DNA of 44,685 nucleotides from Azohydromonas aeria (GTDB taxonomy: Bacteria; Pseudomonadota; Gammaproteobacteria; Burkholderiales; Burkholderiaceae_C): positions 1 to 44,685 of the forward strand of contig NZ_VIDQ01000063.1 of assembly GCF_009760915.1 (NCBI RefSeq). Reading direction: 5' to 3'. Shown here in pieces: positions 8,931 to 16,976 of this stretch. The number at the start of each line of letters is the position of its first letter. The first letter of the stretch is position 1. A program made the translations under genes and the position numbers. Below the pieces are notes generated by a model. The model did no database searches, was not told where the DNA came from, and saw nothing but the letters and a program-made list of their open reading frames with translations.

Positions 8931-10337
8931 TCAGGCGCTCGGGTAGCAGAAGGAGTCGGTGGAGCAGTCGCCGCCTTCGAGCCGGATCTGGTGCGCGCCG
9001 AAGTCCGGCCCGAACTCGACGAAGAACTCGCGGTCGATCTCCAGCCCGCCGTCGGCGCCGACGTTGCACATCACCATCGCGCCAGGCACGCCCTGCGGAT
9101 AGAACTGCGTGTCCCAGCGGCTGTAGAGGCCGTTGGTGAAGTAGACGCGGCGGCCGTCGCGGCTGATCTCCGTCATCTGCGGCGCGCCGGCGAAGGCGCG
9201 GCCCGTCGGGTGCGGCACCCGGCCGGCGATGCCGCCGATGCGCACGCTGCCGGCGAGCCTGGGCGCCATCGGGTCGGTCACGTCGTACTGGCGCAGCTCG
9301 CCCGTGCCCCAGCAGGCGACGTAGAGGAAGCGGTCGTCCAGCGACAGGTCGATGTCGCTGACCAGGGGCGGCACCGCACCGAAGCCCTGCAGCAGCGGCG
9401 GCAGCAGGGACTTGTCGGCCGGTTCCGGCGGGATGGTGGCGGTCTTCCTGGCGTGGAACTTCCCTCCCTCGCGCCACCAGGTCCAGACCGAGGCTTCGAG
9501 GTTGGTGGTGTCCACCACCACGCCGACGAAGCCGTACTCGCGCGATGGGTCGTGTGCCGGGCGCACCTCCAGCGCCATCTGGTGGTTGGCGCCGAGGTCG
9601 ATGGTCTGCACGTGCCGGCGCCCGCGCAGGTCCCAGAAGTGCAGCCGGTGGCCGTAGCGGTTGGCCAGCAGGTCCTCGGCGACGATGCCGTGCTCGAACT
9701 GCGGCGGCTTGCCCCACTCGGTGCTCACCATCCAGTCGCGCGGCAGGTTCCACCAGAAGTCGTAGTGCAGTTCCTGCGGGCCGCGCTCGATCTCCCAGGG
9801 GCCGCGGACGTCGAAGGTCTCGCAGTCGAGCACGAAGATGCCCGCTGGCCCGTCGGTGCCGTCCGCGCCGCGGCCGCCCAGGGCGCTGACGTACACGCCC
9901 TCGGGGCCGCAATGCACGGTGTGCGGGCGCGAGTAGCCGGTCTTGGCGACGATCTCCTCGGGCTCGATCACCTTGGCGATGGTGGGTCGGCGCGGGTCGG
10001 GCTCGGTGTCGATGATGTACAGGCGCGAGGAGCGGATGCCCGGCACGACCAGGTAGCGCCGGCGGACGAAGGCATGGCCGGCCAGCGGCGACAGCGCCGA
10101 CGAGCAGGCGTTCCAGCCGAAGTGGTGGAACTCGTCGCCCTTGTAGGGCATGTCCAGGCGGTGGATGACGCGGCCGTACTGCGGCGACTGCGGATCGACG
10201 TCGATGACGGCGATGGCGTCGCTGCGGCTGGCGTCGGGCGAGAGCAGCGCGGTGTAGGCGATGCGTTCGCGCGGGGCCTCCATCGCCAGCCGCGGCGAGG
10301 CGTGGAAGGTCGGGTCGGGACGCAGCGTTTCGAGCAT
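8931..10337 (-). CDS. mtoX: Selenium-binding protein 56 / methanethiol oxidase family protein
   Basis: This 468-residue beta-propeller protein belongs to the SBP56 family, whose bacterial members include MtoX, which oxidises methanethiol to formaldehyde, H2S and H2O2 using copper. Signatures are HHFGWNACSS, SRLYIIDT, RPHTVHCGPEGVYVSALG, the FWWNLPRDWMVSTEWG block, QTIDLG, SDIDLSLDDRFLYVACWGTGELRQYD, GGAPQMTEIS-like sequence, and the C-terminal DCSTDSFCYPSA. The start at 10337 is supported by AGGAGG seven bases upstream. No signal peptide is seen, so it is probably cytoplasmic, whereas some methylotroph MtoX proteins are periplasmic. The SCO1- and MauG-like genes that accompany mtoX in methylotrophs are absent here. 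The exact substrate is therefore uncertain, and the symbol is given by family. Confidence 0.88.
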   Translation of the reverse strand: MLETLRPDPTFHASPRLAMEAPRERIAYTALLSPDASRSDAIAVIDVDPQSPQYGRVIHRLDMPYKGDEFHHFGWNACSSALSPLAGHAFVRRRYLVVPGIRSSRLYIIDTEPDPRRPTIAKVIEPEEIVAKTGYSRPHTVHCGPEGVYVSALGGRGADGTDGPAGIFVLDCETFDVRGPWEIERGPQELHYDFWWNLPRDWMVSTEWGKPPQFEHGIVAEDLLANRYGHRLHFWDLRGRRHVQTIDLGANHQMALEVRPAHDPSREYGFVGVVVDTTNLEASVWTWWREGGKFHARKTATIPPEPADKSLLPPLLQGFGAVPPLVSDIDLSLDDRFLYVACWGTGELRQYDVTDPMAPRLAGSVRIGGIAGRVPHPTGRAFAGAPQMTEISRDGRRVYFTNGLYSRWDTQFYPQGVPGAMVMCNVGADGGLEIDREFFVEFGPDFGAHQIRLEGGDCSTDSFCYPSA

Positions 10338-10519
10338 GGCGAGCCTCCTGATTTCCTGGGTGAGCAAAGGGAGCCGGAAAGGGCATGGTCTCCCGGGCCG
10401 AGGCGCTGTCAACCGGGGCGCGTCGCACTTGCAAATGCGCCGATCGCGGCAAGGCCCCATGCCGGCGCCGGGGCAACCCGGCGCGGGAACCGGTATCCGG
10501 CCCCCGCTACGATTCGGGA

Positions 10520-11023
10520 ATGGCATTCGATGTGAAGAACGAGGCGGCCCACGGCGACGACGTGGAGTCCGTGCACGAGGCGCTGCTGTGGCGCGACAAC
10601 GGCTGGACGGCGCGCGTCGTCAAGAACGAGGACGACGACGGCTGGGCCGTGGCGATGACGCGCCAGGGCGAGTCCGAGCCCGCGCTGGTGGGCCCGTGGA
10701 CCATGGGCCGCGACAAGAAGAACCCCAAGCCGCTGGACGTGTCCGCGTTCAACGTGCTGGTCAAGACCGCCAGCGAGGTGCTGCGCCGCGCCGAGCAGCA
10801 CCGTCATGCCATGCTCAACCGCAGCGTCACGGTCAGCGGTGACGGCGGCACGGTGACGGTGGCGCTGGAGATCGTGCCCGACGAGTACGAGTCCTACGCC
10901 GTGCTGTCGGCGCGCGACGCCTTCGGCGAGGAGCTGGCGAGCTGCCGCGTGCGGCCGGACTTCAAGCTCAACTCGGCCAGCGCCTCGGCCTGGGTCGAGG
11001 ACGGCTTCCGCAAGCCCCGCTGA
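10520..11023 (+). CDS. Hypothetical protein
   Basis: This is an acidic 167-residue protein that I do not recognise. It starts at an ATG after CGGGA (weak ribosome site) and has no signal peptide or membrane segment. It is composed of short beta-prone stretches: TARVVKNEDDDGWAVAMTRQGE, PALVGPWTMGRDKKNPKPL, then a helix NVLVKTASEVLRRAEQ, and a C-terminal strand-rich half ending in WVEDGFRKPR. The composition looks like a real gene, with strong third-position GC and a good terminator 80 bases downstream. It is transcribed alone and diverges from the methanethiol oxidase-like gene. No function can be assigned. Confidence 0.75.
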   Translation: MAFDVKNEAAHGDDVESVHEALLWRDNGWTARVVKNEDDDGWAVAMTRQGESEPALVGPWTMGRDKKNPKPLDVSAFNVLVKTASEVLRRAEQHRHAMLNRSVTVSGDGGTVTVALEIVPDEYESYAVLSARDAFGEELASCRVRPDFKLNSASASAWVEDGFRKPR

Positions 11024-11106
11024 AACGGCGGGCGGCGCTGCCGGCAAGTCCGGCTGCGGCCGGATACTTTTCCAGGCTCCATCGTCCCGGGCCCGCCTGA
11101 AATGAC

Positions 11107-11141
11107 CGCGGCCGGCGCTTGTGGCGCCGGCCGCGTTGTTT
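11107..11141 (+). terminator. Strong intrinsic terminator
   Basis: A perfect 12-bp GC stem (CGCGGCCGGCGC at 11107-11118, complement at 11124-11135) has a 5-base loop and is followed by TTGTTT. It terminates the plus-strand hypothetical gene and sits 20 bp before the end of the convergent MFS gene. Confidence 0.88.
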
Positions 11142-11160
11142 CAGGAGCGTTGCGTGCGTA

Positions 11161-12540
11161 TCAATCGCGCGCGGCGGCCAGCGTCTTGTTCAGGCGCAGC
11201 GCCAGCAGCGTGCACACCGCGCCGGAGAGCAGGTAGAAGCTGACGGCGATCAGGCCGAAGCGGTTGGACAGCCCCAGCGCCACCAGCGGCGCGAAGGCCG
11301 CGCCGATGAGCCAGGCCACGTCGGCGGTGAGCGCGGCGCCGGTGTAGCGGAAGTGCGGCAGGAAATTCGAGGTCACCGAGCCCGAGGACTGGCCGTATGA
11401 CAGGCCCAGCAGCACGAAGCCCAGCAGCACGAAGGCGTACTGGCCCGTGGCGCCGCCGTCGAGCAGGAAGGGCACGGCAAAGCCGAACAGCCCGATGAGC
11501 ACGGCCAGCGTGCCCAGCGTGCTGCGCCGGCCGATGCGGTTGGCCAGCATGCCCGACAGCGGCATGGCCAGGCCCGCGAGCAGCGCGCCAATGATCTGCA
11601 CATTCAGGAAGTCGCCCACGGACTCCTGGGTGCGCAGCTGGATCCACGACAGCGGGAACACCGTGACGATGTGGAAGAGCGCGAAGCTCGCCAGCGCGGC
11701 GAAGGCGCCGACGAAGATGTTGGCGCCCTGGCCCTGGCCGCTGCCGAAGAGCTCGCGCACCGGGGCGGGCTCGAGCTCGTGCGCCTGCAGAGCGCTCTCG
11801 TACTCGTGCGTCACCACCAGGCGCAGCCGCGCGAAGGTGGCCACCACGTTGATGGCGAAGGCCACGTAGAAGGGGAAGCGCCAGCCCCAGTCGGCGAAGT
11901 CCTGGGGCGAGGTGTTGTTGAGGATGTAGGCGAAGAGCGCGGCGGCGACGACGAAGCCCAGCGGCGCGCCGAGCTGGCCCAGCATCGCGTACCAGCCGCG
12001 GCGGTGGGCCGGCGCGTTGATGGCCAGCAGCGAGGGCAGCCCGTCCCAGGTGGCGCCCAGCGCGATGCCCTGCAGGCAGCGGAAGGCCACCAGCAGCCCC
12101 ACGGCCCAGAAGCCCAGCTTCTCGAAGTCGGGCAGGAAGGCGATGCCCGCCGTGGCCGTGCCCAGCAGGAACATGGCCGTGGTGAGCTTGGCGCTGCGCC
12201 CGAAGCGGCGCTGGATCGCCATGCCCAGCAGCGTGCCCAGCGGCCGCACCACGAAGGCCAGCGCGAACACCGTGAAGGCGTAGAGCGTGCCCGTGAGCCG
12301 ATCCTCGGCGAAGGGGAAGTACACGAACGGGAAGGCCAGCACGCAGGCCAGGCCGAAGACGAAGAAGTCGAAGTACTCCGACGCTCGCCCGACGATCACG
12401 CCCACCGCGATGTCACCCGGGGCAACCCCGGACTCGTCAGGCGTGGCGTTGCCGGGCTTGCCGCTGAAGCCTTGCGGCGGGAGCGGAGGTTGCTGTGGCC
12501 GCAACAGCGGGTTCATGGATGGGGCAGAGGGTTGTGACAT
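11161..12540 (-). CDS. MFS transporter, metabolite:H+ symporter (MHS/ProP-ShiA) type
   Basis: This is an inner-membrane carrier of 459 residues with about 12 membrane helices. It resembles the metabolite:H+ symporter subfamily (ShiA, ProP, KgtP). Landmarks are SEYFDFFVFGLACVLAFPFVYFP in helix 1, VRPLGTLLGMAIQRRFGRSAKLT in the loop 2-3 region, FRCLQGIALGATWDGLPSLLA in helix 4, WGWRFPFYVAFAINVVATF in helix 6, and the C-terminal SNFLPHFRYTGAALTADVAWLIGAAFAPLVAL typical of MHS carriers. The substrate cannot be told. ATG 12540 is the most upstream plausible start; a Met eight codons inside is an alternative. Neither has a clear ribosome site. It is divergent from cyoA and shares the intergenic region with the FNR-type box. 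Confidence 0.9.
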   Translation of the reverse strand: MSQPSAPSMNPLLRPQQPPLPPQGFSGKPGNATPDESGVAPGDIAVGVIVGRASEYFDFFVFGLACVLAFPFVYFPFAEDRLTGTLYAFTVFALAFVVRPLGTLLGMAIQRRFGRSAKLTTAMFLLGTATAGIAFLPDFEKLGFWAVGLLVAFRCLQGIALGATWDGLPSLLAINAPAHRRGWYAMLGQLGAPLGFVVAAALFAYILNNTSPQDFADWGWRFPFYVAFAINVVATFARLRLVVTHEYESALQAHELEPAPVRELFGSGQGQGANIFVGAFAALASFALFHIVTVFPLSWIQLRTQESVGDFLNVQIIGALLAGLAMPLSGMLANRIGRRSTLGTLAVLIGLFGFAVPFLLDGGATGQYAFVLLGFVLLGLSYGQSSGSVTSNFLPHFRYTGAALTADVAWLIGAAFAPLVALGLSNRFGLIAVSFYLLSGAVCTLLALRLNKTLAAARD

Positions 12541-12565
12541 GGCGCAAGGAAGTAAGACCGTGCTG

Positions 12566-12578
12566 GGACAATATGTCC
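12566..12578. promoter_or_regulatory. Inverted repeat GGACA-ATA-TGTCC in the MFS/cyo intergenic region
   Basis: This 13-bp dyad with 5-bp perfect arms lies five bases from the FNR-type box, between the divergent MFS and cyoA genes. It may be a second operator. The binding protein is unknown. Confidence 0.4.
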
Positions 12579-12583
12579 AATCG

Positions 12584-12597
12584 TTGATCGAGATCAA
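12584..12597. promoter_or_regulatory. FNR/ANR/DNR-type box (TTGAT-N4-ATCAA)
   Basis: TTGATCGAGATCAA matches the CRP/FNR-family anaerobic consensus TTGAT-N4-ATCAA exactly. It lies 62 bp before the cyoA start and 43 bp before the MFS start on the other strand. It overlaps a possible leftward -35 (TTGATC with TATTGT 18 bp on). Rightward, TACATT at 12604-12609 could be a -10, which would put the box over the core promoter in a repressing position, as FNR does to cyo in E. coli (inference). Confidence 0.7.
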
Positions 12598-12659
12598 GCA
12601 CGCTACATTCCCGCGCGTTGCACGCCGGCCCTGGCCCGTGCCTGCCTGGAAGTTCAACG

Positions 12660-13727
12660 ATGACCACCACGCCACACCAACGTAGCACCCCGGCCCGTGC
12701 CGCCCTGCCACTGCTTTCCCTGATGTTGCTGGGAGGCTGCGACCTGGTGGTGATGAATCCTTCGGGCGACATCGCCGCGCAGCAGGCCGACCTGGTGCGC
12801 ACCGCCACCTACCTGATGCTGCTGATCATCGTCCCGGTGATCGCGCTGACGCTGCTGTTCGCCTGGCGCTACCGCGCCACGAAGAACGCGCCCTACACGC
12901 CCGACTGGGACCATTCCACGCGGCTGGAGCTGGTGATCTGGGGCGCGCCGCTGCTGATCATCATCGCGCTGGGCGCGGTGACCTGGATCAGCACCCACAG
13001 GCTCGACCCGTTCCGCCCGCTGGAGCGCATCGACGCCCAGCGCCCGCTGCCCGAAGGCGTGCAGCCGCTGGTGGTGCAGGCCGTGGCGCTGGACTGGAAG
13101 TGGCTGTTCATCTACCCGGAGCAGGGCATCGCGGTGGTCAACGAGCTGGCCGCGCCGGTGGACCGGCCGATCCGCTTCCACATCAGCGCCTCGACGGTGA
13201 TGAACACCTTCTACGTGCCCGCGCTGGCCGGGATGATCTACGCCATGCCGGGCATGGAGTCGCAGCTCAATGCCGTGATCAACAAGGCCGGTGTCTACCA
13301 GGGCCTGTCGGCCAACTACAGCGGCGACGGCTTCTCGCACATGCGCTTCAAGTTCCACGGCCTGACCGACGTGGACTTCGAGCGCTGGGTGCAGCAGAAC
13401 CGCACGGAAGGGCAGGCCAACGCGCTCAGCCGCGAGGCCTACCTGAAGCTGGAGCTGCCCAGCGAGCGCGAGCCGGTGCGCCGCTTCGGCCAGGTCGAGC
13501 CCCAGCTGTTCGACCTGATCGTCAACCGCTGCGTGGACGGCGCGCGCATGTGCATGCACCAGATGATGGCCATCGACGCCGCCGGCGGCGCGGGCAAGGG
13601 CGGCATCGCCGGCACCACGCAGCGCAGCTGGGGCGGGCGCGAGCGCACCGTGGTGGCGGCGCTGTGCACCCCCACCAACCTCTACGGCCAAACCCAGCCC
13701 GGCGTGGCGGTGACTGCGCAGCCCTGA
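12660..13727 (+). CDS. cyoA: Cytochrome bo3 ubiquinol oxidase subunit II
   Basis: This is the quinol-oxidase subunit II of the haem-copper bo3 complex. The 355-residue precursor carries a lipoprotein signal with lipobox LLGGC (Cys27), so it is probably lipid-anchored on the periplasmic face. Two membrane helices follow (TYLMLLIIVPVIALTLLFAW and VIWGAPLLIIIALGAVTW), then a cupredoxin-like domain with DWKWLFIYPEQGIAVVNELA, typical of quinol oxidases. There is no CuA Cys-x3-Cys motif in the cupredoxin fold, which supports quinol rather than cytochrome c as donor. The C-terminal region has extra Cys residues and a long tail. It is the first gene of the cyoABCD-surf1-regBA run. ATG 12660 follows GGAAG. 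Confidence 0.95.
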   Translation: MTTTPHQRSTPARAALPLLSLMLLGGCDLVVMNPSGDIAAQQADLVRTATYLMLLIIVPVIALTLLFAWRYRATKNAPYTPDWDHSTRLELVIWGAPLLIIIALGAVTWISTHRLDPFRPLERIDAQRPLPEGVQPLVVQAVALDWKWLFIYPEQGIAVVNELAAPVDRPIRFHISASTVMNTFYVPALAGMIYAMPGMESQLNAVINKAGVYQGLSANYSGDGFSHMRFKFHGLTDVDFERWVQQNRTEGQANALSREAYLKLELPSEREPVRRFGQVEPQLFDLIVNRCVDGARMCMHQMMAIDAAGGAGKGGIAGTTQRSWGGRERTVVAALCTPTNLYGQTQPGVAVTAQP

Positions 13728-13796
13728 GCGGCACGCGCGAAAGAACCCGCCCCCACGACGAACAGGTTGCTTCCAGCCTTACCCGGAAGACACGAG

Positions 13797-15803
13797 ATGA
13801 ACGACCCAAGAGAACCCAATAGCCTGCTGCTGGGGCGCCTCGGCTTCGACGACCTGCCGCTGCACGAGCCCATCCTGGTAGCCACCTTCGCCGCCACGCT
13901 GCTCGGCGGCCTGGCGGTGATGTTCCTGCTCACGCGCTACCGGCTGTGGGGCCCGCTGTGGCGCGACTGGATCACCAGCATCGACCACAAGAAGATCGGC
14001 ATCATGTACCTGGTGCTGGGCGGCATCATGCTGCTGCGCGGCTTCGCCGACGCGCTGATGATGCGCACGCACCAGGCCATGGCCTTCGGCGAGAACGCCG
14101 GCTTCCTGCCGCCGCACCACTACGACCAGGTGTTCACGGCGCACGGCGTGATCATGATCTTCTTCGTGGCCATGCCGCTGGTCACGGGCTTCATGAACTA
14201 CGTGGTGCCGCTGCAGATCGGCGCGCGCGACGTGGCCTTCCCGTTCCTGAACAACTTCAGCTTCTGGATGACGGCCGGCGGCGCCATCCTGATCATGGTC
14301 TCGCTGTTCGTGGGCGAGTTCGCGCGCACGGGCTGGCTGGCCTTCCCGCCGCTGTCCAACATCGACGCCAGTCCCGGGGTCGGGGTCGATTACTACCTGT
14401 GGGCGCTACAGGTGGCCGGGGTCGGGACAACGCTGTCGGGCATCAACCTGATCGCCACCATCGTCAAGATGCGCGCGCCGGGCATGTCGCTGATGAAGAT
14501 GCCCATCTTCACCTGGACCGCGCTGTGCACCAACGTGCTGATCGTGATGGCCTTCCCGGTGCTCACCGCGACGCTGGCGCTGCTCACGCTCGACCGCTAC
14601 GTCGGCACCAACTTCTTCACGAACGATCTGGGCGGCAACGCCATGATGTACGTGAACCTGATCTGGATCTGGGGCCACCCCGAGGTCTACATCCTGGTGC
14701 TGCCGGTGTTCGGCATCTTTTCCGAAGTCACCGCCACGTTCTGCCGCAAGAAGCTCTTCGGCTACGCCTCGATGGTGTACGCCACGGTCGTGATCACGGT
14801 GCTGTCGTACCTGGTGTGGCTGCACCACTTCTTCACGATGGGCTCCGGGGCCAGCGTGAACTCGTTCTTCGGCATCACCACGATGATCATCTCGATCCCC
14901 ACCGGGGCGAAGATCTTCAACTGGCTGTTCACGATGTACCGCGGCCGCATCACCTACGAGCCGGCGATGATGTGGGTGCCGGCCTTCATGGTGACCTTCG
15001 TGATCGGTGGCATGACGGGCGTGCTGCTGGCGGTGCCGCCGGCGGACTTCGTGCTGCACAACAGCCTGTTCCTGGTGGCGCACTTCCACAACGTCATCAT
15101 CGGCGGCGTGCTGTTCGGGCTGTTCGCCGGCTTCAACTACTGGTTCCCGAAGATGTTCGGCTTCAAGCTCGACGCCTTCTGGGGCAAGGTCTCGTTCTGG
15201 TGCTGGGCCATCGGCTTCTGGTTCGCCTTCATCCCGCCCTACGTGCTGGGCCTGATGGGCGTGACGCGGCGCATGAGCCACTTCGACGACCCGTCGCAGC
15301 AGCCGTGGTTCATGATCTCGGCCTTCGGCACCTACCTGATCGCCGCGGGCATCGGCGCCTTCGTGCTGCAGATCGTGGTGAGCGTCATGCGCCGCGAGCA
15401 GCTGCGCGACGTCACGGGCGATCCCTGGGACGGCCGCACGCTGGAGTGGTCCACGTCCTCGCCGCCGCCGGCCTACAACTTCGCCTTCACGCCGGTGGTG
15501 CACGAGACCGACGCCTGGCACGACATGAAGCACCGCGGCTTCAAGCGTCCGGTGGACGGCTTCAAGCCGATCCACATGCCCGCCAACACCGCCGCGGGCA
15601 TCGTGATCTCGATGCTGGCGACGCTGCTGGGCTTCGCGCTGATCTGGCACATGTGGCTGGTCGCGGGCATCGCCTTCGTCGCCACGGTGGTGGCCTCGAT
15701 CGTGCACACCTTCAACTACCAGCGCGATTTCCACATCCCCGCCGACGAAGTGGCGCGCACCGAAGCCGAGCGCACGCGGGCGCTGACCGCGGCGGTGGCC
15801 TGA
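13797..15803 (+). CDS. cyoB: Cytochrome bo3 ubiquinol oxidase subunit I
   Basis: This is the catalytic, proton-pumping subunit carrying haem b, haem o3 and CuB. The 668-residue product aligns closely with E. coli CyoB over its whole length with about a ten-residue offset. WGHPEVY (His ~294 and the cross-linked Tyr) and WLHHFFTMG (His ~343-344) give the CuB ligands, and LVAHFHN holds the haem ligands. HEPI near the N-terminus, FFVAMPLVTGFMN and GDPWDGRTLEWSTSSPPPAYNF are CyoB hallmarks. About 15 membrane helices are expected. ATG 13797 is chosen after GGAAG; a TTG 10 codons upstream is less likely. It lies 69 bp after cyoA. Confidence 0.97.
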   Translation: MNDPREPNSLLLGRLGFDDLPLHEPILVATFAATLLGGLAVMFLLTRYRLWGPLWRDWITSIDHKKIGIMYLVLGGIMLLRGFADALMMRTHQAMAFGENAGFLPPHHYDQVFTAHGVIMIFFVAMPLVTGFMNYVVPLQIGARDVAFPFLNNFSFWMTAGGAILIMVSLFVGEFARTGWLAFPPLSNIDASPGVGVDYYLWALQVAGVGTTLSGINLIATIVKMRAPGMSLMKMPIFTWTALCTNVLIVMAFPVLTATLALLTLDRYVGTNFFTNDLGGNAMMYVNLIWIWGHPEVYILVLPVFGIFSEVTATFCRKKLFGYASMVYATVVITVLSYLVWLHHFFTMGSGASVNSFFGITTMIISIPTGAKIFNWLFTMYRGRITYEPAMMWVPAFMVTFVIGGMTGVLLAVPPADFVLHNSLFLVAHFHNVIIGGVLFGLFAGFNYWFPKMFGFKLDAFWGKVSFWCWAIGFWFAFIPPYVLGLMGVTRRMSHFDDPSQQPWFMISAFGTYLIAAGIGAFVLQIVVSVMRREQLRDVTGDPWDGRTLEWSTSSPPPAYNFAFTPVVHETDAWHDMKHRGFKRPVDGFKPIHMPANTAAGIVISMLATLLGFALIWHMWLVAGIAFVATVVASIVHTFNYQRDFHIPADEVARTEAERTRALTAAVA

Positions 15804-15854
15804 GCCGGGCCGCGGCGTCCTGCGACCGAAGCGACTGAAGAAGAAACCTCCACC

Positions 15855-16526
15855 ATGAGCAGCCCATCCTCCACCCTGCCGATGCCCGGCAAAGGCGGCA
15901 GCCCTGCCGTCGCCGCCGAAGTCGGCACCGACCAGGCGCCGCGCTTCTACGACGACGGCACCCACCACCCCGAGCAGGGCACGCTGCTGGGCTTCTGGCT
16001 GTACCTGATGAGCGACAGCCTCATCTTCGCGGTGCTGTTCGCGGTGTACGCGGTCTACGGCCGCAGCTACGCCGCCGGCCCGTCGGGCGCCGACCTGTTC
16101 GACCTGCAGCTGGTGGCGGTGAACACGGCGCTGCTGCTGCTGTCGTCCATCACCTACGGCTTCGCGATGATCTCCATGCAGCAGCGCCGCAAGCGCAACG
16201 TGCTGATGTGGCTGGGCATCACGGGGCTGCTGGGCCTGGGCTTCCTGGGCATCGAGCTCTACGAGTTCGCGCACCTCATCGGCGAGGGCGCGGGCCCGCA
16301 GCGCAGCGCATTCCTGTCGGCGTTCTTCGCGCTGGTGGGCACCCACGGGCTGCACGTCACCTTCGGCGTCATCTGGCTGGTGACGCTGATGGTGCAGGTC
16401 AACAAGCTCGGCCTGATCCCGGCCAACCGCCGCCGCCTGATCTGCCTGTCCATGTTCTGGCACTTCCTGGACGTGGTCTGGATCGGCGTGTTCTCCTTTG
16501 TCTACCTGATGGGAGTGTTGCCTTGA
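15855..16526 (+). CDS. cyoC: Cytochrome bo3 ubiquinol oxidase subunit III
   Basis: This is a 223-residue membrane subunit III with five membrane helices. It shows the FWLYLMSDSLIFAVLFAVYAVY segment, LLSSITYGFAMI, a Glu-containing helix IELYEFAHLI, GTHGLHVTFGVIWLV (the conserved THGxHV of subunit III) and a C-terminal MFWHFLDVVWIGVFSFVYLMG. It lacks a CuA or haem site, as expected. The gene starts after an AGAAGAAACC purine stretch. Its stop overlaps the TTG start of cyoD, so the two are coupled. Confidence 0.96.
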   Translation: MSSPSSTLPMPGKGGSPAVAAEVGTDQAPRFYDDGTHHPEQGTLLGFWLYLMSDSLIFAVLFAVYAVYGRSYAAGPSGADLFDLQLVAVNTALLLLSSITYGFAMISMQQRRKRNVLMWLGITGLLGLGFLGIELYEFAHLIGEGAGPQRSAFLSAFFALVGTHGLHVTFGVIWLVTLMVQVNKLGLIPANRRRLICLSMFWHFLDVVWIGVFSFVYLMGVLP

Positions 16527-16975
16527 GCCCCGCCAACATCCCGGCCCACACCGCCACCGTGCCGCACGATGACCTGGGCCACGACCACGTGCACGACCAC
16601 GGCCACGACAACCACGGCGACGACCACGGTGGCGACCATGGCGACGGCTACCACGCCACCGCCGCCGACTACGTCAAGGGCTTCGTGCTGGCCGTCATCC
16701 TCACCGCCATCCCGTTCTGGCTGGTGATGGGCGAGAAGCTCTCGCCCGAGATGACCACGCTGGTGATCCTGGGCCTGGGCGCGGTGCAGATCGTGGTCCA
16801 CATGGTCTATTTCCTGCACCTGAACTCGAAGTCCGAGGGCGGCTGGAACATGCTGGCGCTGCTGTTCACGGTGGTGCTGCTGGTGATCATGCTGGCGGGC
16901 TCGATCTGGGTCATGCACCACCTCAACACCAACCTCATGGAAACGCCCATGCGGGAGAGCACGCTCAAGCCCTGA
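16523..16975 (+). CDS. cyoD: Cytochrome bo3 ubiquinol oxidase subunit IV with His/Asp-rich N-terminus
   Basis: The small subunit IV supports assembly of the bo3 complex. The C-terminal ~105 residues form the family core: DYVKGFVLAVILTAIPFWLVM, then a second helix with VQIVVHMVYFLHLN, and a third with WVMHHLNTNLM. The N-terminal ~45 residues carry a run of His and Asp (HDHVHDHGHDNHGDDHGGDHGD) that E. coli CyoD, about 109 residues long, lacks. Metal holding is possible but unproven. The start is a TTG whose last two bases overlap the cyoC stop, with GGGAG seven bases upstream. A GTG at 16559 is an alternative that would still keep the His-rich run. Confidence 0.92.
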   Translation: MSPANIPAHTATVPHDDLGHDHVHDHGHDNHGDDHGGDHGDGYHATAADYVKGFVLAVILTAIPFWLVMGEKLSPEMTTLVILGLGAVQIVVHMVYFLHLNSKSEGGWNMLALLFTVVLLVIMLAGSIWVMHHLNTNLMETPMRESTLKP

Positions 16976-16976
16976 C

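Noticed and set aside
7065..10535. Very long open frame on the plus strand opposite the GNAT, membrane protein and methanethiol oxidase-like genes
   Set aside because: It is a shadow of three well-supported minus-strand genes in GC-rich DNA. The translation is Ala/Arg/Gly-rich low complexity with no recognisable motif.
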